Positions 44,881-53,934 of a DNA stretch of 64,000 bases are shown in pieces (within the stretch, counting starts at the first letter, position 1; each line of letters opens with the position of its first letter). A program made the translations under genes and the position numbers. The notes under the pieces were generated by a model. It was not told where the DNA came from. It saw nothing but the letters and a program-made list of their open reading frames with translations, and did not search any database. Source of the stretch: Nematostella vectensis (taxonomy: Eukaryota > Cnidaria > Anthozoa > Actiniaria > Edwardsiidae); the NCBI RefSeq assembly GCF_932526225.1, contig NC_064037.1, forward strand, positions 5,042,703 to 5,106,702, given 5' to 3'.

Positions 44881-47520
44881 TACATTTAATCACGAGACCT
44901 TAACACATTGACCCCTCAACCGGCCTGTACCGGCTTTGGGAAGTACCCACAACCCAAAAAATTCATAAATGCAACATAAACACAAGATGAAGATACTCAG
45001 GCATCAGTCTAAGGGATAAATGGTCTTGCAGATATGCATCCAACCAAGGTGTTGGCATCTACTCTTAAGCCAAATAATAGCACAGGTTCTTTGACAAATC
45101 TCAAATCGAACAAGGAGAGAAAAGCAGAATCACCCCTCTCAATAAAACGCTCAAAATACCACACAAGGGAGAGAGATCAGCAAACACAGCTCAAGACACA
45201 AATAGATACCTTTATTCTGATCCTTGAAGGCTTGTAAAACCACGAAGATGCCTTTACGCAAAGAATTCTGGGAGATCCAGGGAAAAATTCACGAGGGGAG
45301 GGCCAGTCAACACTCCTCTCCCCAAAGTCAGATGGTTTTTTATAAGTCTTTTCACCCCGAAGCCAAACAAATCAATTCCAGGTCATACAGACCCAGAATA
45401 GCAGTGTAAACAATTTTGGAATCAATTTGGTTTCAGAAAAGACAGCATTTAGGAGAGCTGTGGTGATTCATTAGAAAATTATTTTCTCATCCAGGCAAAG
45501 CCAAACAAAAAAAATCATCATGAATCCACCTTAGCTTGCAAATATCCATAAGCAAAGCACTCAATTATGCCCCAATAGACGGGACACTCTCCTAATATGC
45601 TCATAGCTGTATTTTTGATGAAAAATACAAGCAACCATCAACTTGTGCTTGCTTCAGCACAACGACGAGGGATTAAAAGTGGGGAGCGCAAAGCACTGTT
45701 GGAAAGCTTGGATACCGCTGACTAGATGCAGCTGTGTTTGACTTTGACGGGCTGTATAAAACTCAGAATAGGGGGGGAGGTATCTGTTTTCACTCTGATT
45801 TTTTTTGTAAATTCAGCTCAAAAATAGCCAAGAGTCAATGGGTTAAACAGCTATGAAGTTTACCTAACCAAGCCTCAAATCTTTGATGCCTTGCTCTTCT
45901 TATTCACAGCCATAAAGTTCACGAGTTATCTTTTAATTAGAAATATAATACTTTCCTAGTTTTCTTGTTGCTTATCACTACTCTCCAACGAAGTTGTTCT
46001 GACCCCTGTCGGAGCAATGTACTTGAGCTTAGTCTCTGAGAGCACATGGAGCCCAGGTTAGCGGTTAAATAACATATCAATCAATGGCTGTCGTTTTTCT
46101 AAATGGTGTAAAAGGGCCTGGGAAGAGCACTCGAGAGACCTGTGATATTCTAAAACGTTAGGGACTAGGCTCCATATCCAAGATGACTGCCAGCAAAATC
46201 GTAGTAAACACGAATTCCTGCAAGTTAACGTGGACATTTTCGACTTAAAAAGCTCTAGAGCGAAAAAAAAAACGAAAAAAATTTACAGCGGACTCCCAAA
46301 TATGGTATGTAATAATGCCTAATAAGGAAATGACCGTCGATTTGAGACTCAAGAAAAAAACTTGATTGCTTGGTCAAAACTTTTACTTACTAATCTTAAA
46401 AATGCCCTTAGACCCAGGCCTCCAAGAGATTGACCGAGTGTGTATTAAATTAAATCATAAGTAAAAGCTCGGGAACGATGAAAACAACAACATTTAAACC
46501 GCTAAGGTGAGCTTTCTGTAGTCTGAGAACATACACATTTCGTGACAGAGGTGTGTAGGCGTGTGGGATTTCCTTCTCTTCCCGCACGTGCCCTCAACTA
46601 GCGATCTCCAATGATAAATGGTAAAAAGTAGACTTGCCTGAGGTCATTCGACATTCTGCACATGACGGGGATCCAAAAGTGCACGGAGTATAGAGATAGG
46701 AGTTTGGATTATTAAATTTGCGCGTGATTGTCGGCTTTACGTTAGAATAATACTTTTGAACAGGCCTGCACCCAGGGGGGTGAAGTGGGTGCGAACGCAC
46801 CCCCCCCCCCCCCTTCCCCCCACAACGGCCAGAAGTCCATTTTCGGTTCTCAATAGAGGTGGTATTTGTAGACAAAACTATAAAGTATAACCTAGATCAC
46901 TCTGGTATGTAGCCAAATCCGCGACAATAAACGTCCCGTGGAGATACTGCAAAGGCATAAAAAATCTTTTTGTTCTTTTAGGGGTGGTCAGATTTTTATG
47001 GAAAAATTCCCTCCTCCCTTCTTACCCTGGGTACCAGAGCCTCCAGACTTCTCTCGCCCAGTGACGCTCAGCCTTCGCTCGTCATGGCATTTTGGCATTT
47101 TGGTTTAAAAGCAGTATTTTTGGTAAATTTTAAGACCACTTTCCGTCCGCCGTTTGTTTTGACAGCTTGCTAAAACATTTCTTTCGCAAGGCTATAGAAA
47201 ACTATATCCGACAACTCACTAATGGACGAGTCCACAGGCACAAGTCAAGCTATGTTTCTTTTTTATTTCGTTTCACTAGTCAAGCTTCGTTTCGTCGATG
47301 TACACAATTCGGCGAACAGGGATCTAAATCAATCTTGCCGCGACAAAATTCTGCACCGACAAAAAATTCAAAATTTCACAAGAAGAAGTTTAGTCCAGCA
47401 CCCTTCTGGAAAAAAAAACACCGAATTTAACGCAAACAACCCCCTGGGTCAATTGTGCGTAGTGTTAGAGTTTTTGAACAACTTATCCCGGAGAGCTTTC
47501 ACGGTTTGAAATCGTCTGGA
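44881..47520. other. Intergenic region, no gene recognised
   Basis: Short frames at 45034-45409 and 47167-47509 lack protein character and splice support. A poly-C/G-tract repeat at about 46770-46825 is the only structure noted. Confidence 0.4.
46770..46825. repeat. G/C-tract repeat fragment
   Basis: 'GCACCCAGGGGGGTGAAGTG' is followed by 'GGTGCGAACGCACC' and a run of C. It resembles the 'GTACCCAGG...GGGG' ends of the element at 49727 and is probably a truncated or solo end. Confidence 0.35.
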
Positions 47521-47649
47521 CCGCACTATAAGACACAGCAAGGAATGTTTGAAAGTTCAGTCTTGCTGTGATGCGCATTTCTACCCACGCTTGTAGCAGC
47601 TAGAGCTGAGTGCGACAGACGTGGCTCAAGTCTATGAATTTTGCTTGCA

Positions 47650-47892
47650 ATGGTGCTTTTTACAGAGATTGTCTTCATCGTAGCGGGCTCTTGTTTCGCG
47701 TTGTTAAACATGGGGTTACTGGGTAAGGCCGCTTGTAAAAATGGAAAGAGAAGAGTGGACGAAGACATCAAACCAAAACCCGAGAAGCTGCAAGTACAGA
47801 TGGAGATAGAAAAGAAAGAGCTAAATCTTGCAGATTTTACAAGTCGAAGTTTGTTTCATCGAGGCTTATGGACATTACAGCGAGATCTGTAA
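47650..47892 (+). CDS. Single-pass membrane microprotein, tandem paralogue 1 (80 aa)
   Basis: ATG at 47650 opens an 80-residue frame. A hydrophobic N-terminal segment (about residues 2-27, FIVAGSCFALLNMGLLG) acts as signal anchor or signal peptide. A basic cluster KNGKRR, a charged middle (EKLQVQMEIEKKE), and a C-terminal motif DFTSRSLFHRGLWTLQRDL precede the stop. The neighbour at 49394 encodes the same layout, and many codons in the shared segments differ only at silent positions, which argues for a real selected protein. An upstream start at 47641 is not conserved, so I use MVLFTEI, which both copies share. I do not recognise the family. Confidence 0.75.
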   Translation: MVLFTEIVFIVAGSCFALLNMGLLGKAACKNGKRRVDEDIKPKPEKLQVQMEIEKKELNLADFTSRSLFHRGLWTLQRDL

Positions 47893-48650
47893 ACAAGTGA
47901 AAATATTGAATTCCAAAAACGGCGTGAACTTGATGAAGTCGCATGATGTATGAAGTTAAAATGTAAAAGTTCGATCATCGTACACTTGAAACTGTCAGTA
48001 AGCTTGGAAAACCTCGAGAGCTAATTGCATAGAAACAACGGAAAACTGATCAGACGCATGTTGCAATAACATAGCTGTTTTTTACGCGTGCCTGTGATCA
48101 ACACAACACGATATCCCGTGGCTGTCACAATCTGTTACCAAGAATGTAGGTTATAAAGGGTACGCTGTATGAGAGAACAGTCCGTTAAAATTGTGAGTTA
48201 TAAATTGCGTGACTTCCCAGAGTTTTTACGCACTTTAACGCATTATTTTATTAATACTTCATAAAGTAGACGATAGGAGTTGGTCATCTTGTTGTATACG
48301 CGGCGTTGCACATGAACCCGCCTTTGTGACATTATATAACCCATCGCTTATGTGGTGCCTCACTCCACATGTGTGTTGATGTCTGTCTTAGCAAGGATAG
48401 TTAGAAACCAAAAGCTCTTTTAAGGAGAGTCAAGAAAACGAATTTGTAGCAAACGCTGTTATAATAATGAAAGCATAGCAAGTCATTTTGTTGCTGGTTG
48501 GATAAGAATTTATCTGTCACAGGAAGTTTCACATCTAAAGTGCAAAGTAGTCCTAATCAGCCAATCATTTGTTATTGTTTTTCTAAAATATCGGAGTAAA
48601 ACCATGCTAGACTGTTTCCACTGTTTTCAAATTGGTTTATTTGGCTGCAT

Positions 48651-48780
48651 AGGGGGAAGGGGGGGTGGTTTTGGTTGTGGGGGGGAAGGGCGGGATGGAG
48701 AAATGCAGTTAACAGGGGAGCGCAGGCAGGCGCTTCCAGCCCCCCCCCCCAGAACCAAAACCACCCCCCCCCTTCCCCCT
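48651..48780. repeat. Inverted repeat with G/C-rich arms
   Basis: The left arm 48651-48686 contains 'GGGGGTGGTTTTGGTTGTGG' and the right arm 48741-48780 carries its complement 'AGAACCAAAACCACCCCCCC', also flanked by CTTCCCCCT. Near-perfect pairing over about 36 bp with a spacer near 54 bp; probably a palindromic MITE-like remnant. Confidence 0.7.
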
Positions 48781-49393
48781 CCCACTGTATTCAAAAACAG
48801 TGTTAAATCTCGCAAAAAAGGAAGATGGAGAATGAGAGGTTCTCCCCACACCAGCCCTCCCCCCTCCCACCCACCCTTTAATCACCTTTTCTCTCTCACA
48901 CACACACACAGGTACGGAATGAGGAGCGCAGTATATCAACAGTAAATACTACTTCTAGTGAGGATCTCTTTGCTCTGCGTGTCGCACGAGAAGTATGTTG
49001 TTACAGGCTCCTAAATACACATGTGGTAACGTGATCTCGTCCAAAACGGGTTATGCATTTATTTTTTTACGTATATCCCCAAATTAAGGGAAGTATTAGT
49101 GTTAGTATTACTATTTGAGTTAAGCCGACAAGAGCTAAATAGTCATTTTAGTGCCTATGAGTTTCTTTTGCAACCATGAGGTCTGTTAATGACAGAAATA
49201 AACCATCAGCATCATGTGGCGGTATGATATCACGGAGAGATTTCTCGGTTTGAATCTCCCCGCACCCTAAGACACTACACTGTGAGGGATGTTTGTAAAG
49301 CTTTGCGCTCGCTGTGAGGCGTACTTTTCTTACACGCTTTAACAGCGGCCAGAAGAACATACCAAGTACTAGAGCGAGCTTGAAACTTGCAAT

Positions 49394-49642
49394 ATGGTGC
49401 TTTTCACAGAAATTGCCTTCATCGTAGCTGGCTCTTGTTTCGCGCTTTTGAACATGGGGTTATTGGGGAAAGCTGCTTTCAAGAATGGTAAAAGGAGAGA
49501 CGGAGGCGTCGGGTCAGAATCTGAGAAGCTGCAAGTACAGATTGCGATAGAAAACAAAGAGAAGGAAGAGTTTGAAATTCCTGATTTTACAGGCCGAAAA
49601 TTGATCTACCAAAGTTTATGGTCAGTACACCGAGATTTGTAA
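49394..49642 (+). CDS. Single-pass membrane microprotein, tandem paralogue 2 (82 aa)
   Basis: The frame begins MVLFTEIAFIVAGSCFALL and ends SLWSVHRDL. The first 36 residues differ from paralogue 1 at only about three sites, while the DNA there differs at many third positions. The charged middle (GGVGSESEKLQVQIAIENKE) is more divergent and two residues longer. The last 20 residues are again conserved in pattern (DFTGRKLIYQSLWSVHRDL). The upstream 130 bp also resembles that of paralogue 1 (CTAAGACAC, GGATGTTTG, GCTGTGA), so promoter and 5' leader were duplicated too. Confidence 0.75.
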   Translation: MVLFTEIAFIVAGSCFALLNMGLLGKAAFKNGKRRDGGVGSESEKLQVQIAIENKEKEEFEIPDFTGRKLIYQSLWSVHRDL

Positions 49643-49726
49643 AGATAACGAATTCCAAAAGCGGCGGGAAAATGGACAGAGTTTCTTTGAACTGTTGGCC
49701 AGATGCTTCAACGCCGAGCGTAATGC

Positions 49727-50012
49727 AGGCGCGTACCCAGGATTGTCTGGGGGGGGGGGGGGGGTGCGCAGTCATAGGTATTTATCATATGGAAAAAGCA
49801 TAGTATATATTTTTAAAGATTCCGTAATAAGAAATGACCCACTTTTTGGCAGCCCATGCGCACCCCCCTACGGAAGCCCATGAGGGCCACTCAAGGTACG
49901 CAAATAGTTCAAAGTCGTGACCGAAAGGTGAGATGTTGTTAACGAAAACCTTGAGTGGCCCTCATGGGCTTCCGTACCCCCCCCCCCCCCCCCCCCCTGT
50001 GTACGCGCCTGT
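49727..50012. repeat. Non-autonomous transposon-like element with inverted ends
   Basis: The ends CAGGCGCGTACCCAGG and GTACGCGCCTG are inverted. The interior has a G run (about 49749-49764), the 'CATATGGAAAAAGCATAGTA' block shared with 8757-8936, a perfect 29-bp inverted repeat (49869-49897 with 49948-49976), and a 21-nt C run (49977-49997). No clear target duplication was found. Confidence 0.6.
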
Positions 50013-51315
50013 TGTGATACAGTGATCAGATAAAATCTCGGCCGACTATATCTTATGTTATCACTAGGCTTCGACGTTGAGCGTTCCGTGGGGATTTCAG
50101 AAAAAGCTGGTAAGAGTCATCCATCCGGCGGAGAATTTAATGATGTCTAGACCCACCCAGTAGTCCCTAGCTGTAGTGCCTACGGCTAAGAAAGTTCAAA
50201 AATTGTCTTTCCGGAACTCACTAATCCTTAATTGCAAATTTAAAGCTTGAACACCCGCAAGTGAATTGCAGAGAAGAAAGCATAGAAAAGCCATCGTGAC
50301 AGACAAGGAAAGAACACCGGCTGACGAACTCTAAAGATGACATTTGGCAAACAGTATTCCACTATCATTAATACTAGATATATATGTTATCTTATGCCGA
50401 TACTTAATGTGTAAGCCTTTATGTTTCGAATAATGTTTTACATTCATTAATAACACTTTTTTACTAATACCTGTGATATTTACTGTTAGGAAGTCGGAAG
50501 ATTTTTCGCGTGCCTCTCATAAACCATATGCAAGCGATGTCGTGTGGTGGTGTCTGAAATTAATCTACAAGGCGGGGTAGGTGATTAGATAACATATGTT
50601 TGTAGCCAGAAGGGAAGATTCCAAAAGGAAAAAATAAATAAAAGGTAATGCATTGTTCCTTGTATTACTTGCTGCAAAAAAAATCCTGTGCGTTTTACGT
50701 TAGATTCGGATTTTATAAAAAGATTCTCAATAAAATGCCCAGTTTGTGCTTGTATTGTAGTTGGATTATCTTAACGGATTGTTTCCTAGTTTAGTTAAGA
50801 ACGGATTTATTCTCTGGCTATCCTATTAGCCGAGTGATCGACATCAGGAAGATAAAAGCACTTATAGCTAAACCATTCTTGTAATCTCCTAATGTAACTG
50901 TTTCTTGGTTGCTGCATGCGAAACTGAATAGTAATTCAAAAACACACACAATTTGACACCTATGTGTCAAATTGTGATGATCATATCGAATAAGAAAAAT
51001 AATGATATTGGTCTGGTAACAGGGTAAAAAAAAAGGCCCTAAAATAATATGTGCCCTTTAGGATTCCTCAATCAACGAAGAACGCCTGGCGCTTTTTAAA
51101 AAGTGGGGTCACTTTTCGCTCGAGAGTGCGATATTATTTACATTTAAAAGCCTATAAAACCCCACGAAAACCCGTCGTATGGCAATAAAACTTGGTATGG
51201 TTTGTTATTAAGTCCTCAGCTACTGATATTGGTATAAACCCGGAAATTAAAAGTTTGATGTAACAGGCACTCTAACGACCAATTGTGAGCATTCAACGAT
51301 TATTCAAGTATTCGG
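50013..51315. other. Gene-free AT-rich stretch
   Basis: No gene recognised. A short perfect inverted repeat TTTGACACATAGGTGTCAAA-like element lies near 50950-50972. Confidence 0.4.
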
Positions 51316-51421
51316 TAAGTCAAAGTCGCTACAATGTCAGCAAAAGCCATGTGTGCAATAAAAACATTCGCTGGGATCTTCGAAGGTTCCATTTAAGTTT
51401 CGTTTGACCACTGCGATTATT
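51316..51421 (-). pseudogene. GPCR gene fragment (end of TM1 to start of TM2)
   Basis: About 105 bp aligns with the part of GPCR 2 that encodes AVVKRNVNGTLKTPTNVFIAHMA (plus 53640-53745). On the minus strand it reads AVVKRNLNGTFE, then an extra base shifts the frame (CTTCGAAGG against CTTCAAGG). It lacks the rest of the receptor, and flanking sequence does not align by eye. Confidence 0.75.
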
Positions 51422-51870
51422 AGAAAAAAAGACCACCACATTATTCTAAACGGCGGGAAAGAAAAACAAATACAAAAAAGAACAACACTAAGCGAGACAG
51501 AAATAACCCCTGCCCAGGAGTGGAAGAAGCCACACAGACAGTTTGTGTTAAATTTCGACGACATGAGCTCATTTAGTTGTTTTTCAATTTGGACTCCAAA
51601 ACAGTTCTATGTAGTTAACGTTTTGTGTTTTGACAATTCCTGACATATGTTCATAGCGACATATCAGTGTATCCGCTGAGCGACGGGGTTTTCTTTTTCA
51701 CCATCTCTTCGTCCTGAACTGATAAAAGGAGACCCGGAATCGTATCCAGCGAAAGGTGGATTACCGCCCGTACAAGATTTCATCTTCCAAACGGAAATGA
51801 GATTTAGGAAACAACGGCCGACGCGATTGGGTAGTAAAAAAGTCAAGAGAGCAAAGAAAACGTGACACTG

Positions 51871-51891
51871 CCCCCCCCCCCCCCCCCCCCC
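51871..51891. repeat. Poly-C tract, 21 nt
   Basis: Uninterrupted C run. Similar runs occur at 46801, 49977, 58449 and 19057. Confidence 0.95.
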
Positions 51892-52085
51892 TCCAACAAG
51901 AAAAAATCCGGTTAAAAGGGGAGTGGCATTAGTGTGACAGACATTTCCCAAACTTAGGAAGCCATCGTTCAGCCCCAGGCGTATTTTGCAACCTTTAATA
52001 AATCCTCGATCCGCCCGGAATAAAAAGGCTTATTGTAAGCGAATAATTTAAAGAAGCGCAGAGCAACACGTCTAGCGACCTATAA

Positions 52086-52445
52086 ATGGACATGCTGACA
52101 CGATTCAAGAATTGGTTTCCTTTTAATACTTCAACAAATTATCTTCTTTCAGATTTCATAAACAACTCAGAGTTTGAATTGGCAAGCTTGTATATACCTT
52201 GTTTGGATGATATAGATATCCAACGATTTGATTTTTGTAATAAGGGAAATTGTTATGTGGCTAAATGTTTATTTTTTTACAAAGGAAATTGGGTGCCTTG
52301 TGTTGATATATACACTGTCACTGAAGAAACGTTTGACTTTCACGAACGGAAGAAAAATGACCCAGTTTTGAGGCTTTTAGGAAAATCAAAAGCAATTATT
52401 GACAACTTTTTGCTATTCGATTCCATTTTAAAATATAAAAGATAG
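52086..52445 (+). CDS. Hypothetical 119-residue protein
   Basis: A single frame from MDMLTRFKNWFPF to DSILKYKR. The composition is protein-like, with mixed hydrophobic/acidic residues and several Cys (YIPCLDD, FDFCNKGNCYVAKC, WVPCVDIY) and ending in a basic tail. It is AT-rich, as is the region. A TTTCAG just before position 52152 could make this an internal or terminal exon rather than a single-exon gene. No family recognised. It could be a relic or a chance frame. Confidence 0.35.
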   Translation: MDMLTRFKNWFPFNTSTNYLLSDFINNSEFELASLYIPCLDDIDIQRFDFCNKGNCYVAKCLFFYKGNWVPCVDIYTVTEETFDFHERKKNDPVLRLLGKSKAIIDNFLLFDSILKYKR

Positions 52446-52704
52446 GATCAGATTAACATCTAAGAAACCACTAAAAGCGGTATCTGATCCTCGGTTTTTA
52501 GTGAAATATCTATAATTTAAATACAATTATATAAGACGTTCGGCTGACTGCAAAGCCAAATTCGCGACTAAAATAAGGCTTCTTTTTATCTACTTGGTAA
52601 TTGCATGATATTTATAGTTTGTTTATACAATTTACGTTCTATATTAGCTTGTTTACACTTGGAATGTCTAGGACAAATCCTATATTATTCGATGTCTTTC
52701 CAAT
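52446..52704. other. Spacer with likely 3' end of GPCR 2
   Basis: AT-rich; nothing else seen. Confidence 0.35.
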
Positions 52705-53934
52705 TCACAATGTCGCGACTTGTCTTTTGGCTTCTCCAGGGCTTTGATAACTCGCTTTCTTGCTTTTCTCAGGCTCATTGTTGATGCCATTCTTTGTGAT
52801 ACCATTTTTGCAATTATCTCGTCTAGCCAACTGAATGACGCGACTTCTTTGCCTCACCGGAACGTCAGGAAGAAGCATTTTGCGAGCCGCTTTCCCGGCT
52901 TGGCGCCAGATACCTTTGAGACCTGCGCGGAAATTCTCGCTCAATATTGCATAAATAAAGGGGTTCGCGCTCGCATTGCAGTAGCCAAAAAACATCACTA
53001 AAAAACTCGTCAAGATTTTGTTGCCGCAATAGGCGAGCGTGTAGTTTGTATAAAAGCACGTTAAGTGGACAAAAAGGTAGGGGAACCAACAAAGATAGTG
53101 AACAAAAATGATAACCAAACTTTGGCAAAGAACCCTCCGGTTAAGCCTTTCTCTTGATTGCTTTGTCTTGGAGATTCTATTGATTTTCGTGGCTGACGCG
53201 GCTAGGAGAGTTACCCTGTTACAACGGACTCGACAGATAATTGCAAGATATAGAATTAGCGTCAAGAGGAGGATCAGAACGAGAAGGACAGCCTCTATCT
53301 CGCCCCAGGGCTTAATGGTCTCCTTTCGAGTGGAACAATACGCCCTACCGCGCATCTCCGACAGCGAAAACGCAGCAAGTTTTGGCGCGTAAAAGATCGC
53401 TGCGAAAATCCATAGTCCAACCCCCACGCCACACGCCTTTGCATTGCAAATGATCTTTCTCGTGGGGTAAAAAACCACCAGGAACCTCTCTAGTGCAATA
53501 AGAGTTATTGTTAACGCAGACACTGCGAATGAGGTTTCTATAAGAAACGGTACGATCTTGCAAAGAACCAAACCAAATTTGTCACCACTAATCCATTCGC
53601 CTTTTAACAGAATCCGAGTTATCATGGTTGGAACACCAAATAAAGTCGCCACAATGTCAGCAACAGCCATGTGTGCAATGAAAACATTAGTTGGGGTCTT
53701 CAAGGTTCCATTTACGTTTCGTTTGACTACTGCAATTACCAAGGAGTTTCCCGCAACAGATAGAATAAAGATCACCACAAAAGCTGCCACTTGCGAGCTT
53801 TCCCCCTTTGATGTTAAAACGCTAGATGCGTTACTCGCGGTACTCGGGTTAGAAAAAGGAATCGCTGTTGTAGTCAGCGAATTATCCATCTTAAGATTCC
53901 TCTGTCCTTGAATGCCTAACTGGCGTGTAATCAC
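52705..53934 (-). CDS. Intronless class-A (rhodopsin-type) GPCR, paralogue 2
   Basis: A single frame of 409 residues. The start may instead be the second Met (53889, MDNSLTTTAIPF), which gives a more usual N-terminus. TM1 has GNSLVIAVV; TM2 has NVFIAHMAVADIVA; TM3 starts with CKIVPF and ends LERFLVVFYPT. Extracellular loop 2 has AYCS, TM6 has VHYLCWFPYLF, and TM7 has NPFIY. A Cys-poor basic tail is rich in Lys/Arg. It is transcribed opposite to paralogue 1 and shares many motifs with it. A broken relative lies 1.3 kb beyond its 3' end. Ligand unknown; neuropeptide-like receptor is the best guess from motif pattern. Confidence 0.93.
   Translation of the reverse strand: MITRQLGIQGQRNLKMDNSLTTTAIPFSNPSTASNASSVLTSKGESSQVAAFVVIFILSVAGNSLVIAVVKRNVNGTLKTPTNVFIAHMAVADIVATLFGVPTMITRILLKGEWISGDKFGLVLCKIVPFLIETSFAVSALTITLIALERFLVVFYPTRKIICNAKACGVGVGLWIFAAIFYAPKLAAFSLSEMRGRAYCSTRKETIKPWGEIEAVLLVLILLLTLILYLAIICRVRCNRVTLLAASATKINRISKTKQSRERLNRRVLCQSLVIIFVHYLCWFPYLFVHLTCFYTNYTLAYCGNKILTSFLVMFFGYCNASANPFIYAILSENFRAGLKGIWRQAGKAARKMLLPDVPVRQRSRVIQLARRDNCKNGITKNGINNEPEKSKKASYQSPGEAKRQVATL

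Noticed and set aside
50318-50345. CTGACGAACTC as a hammerhead core
   Set aside because: No GAAAC partner or stem I/III complement nearby.
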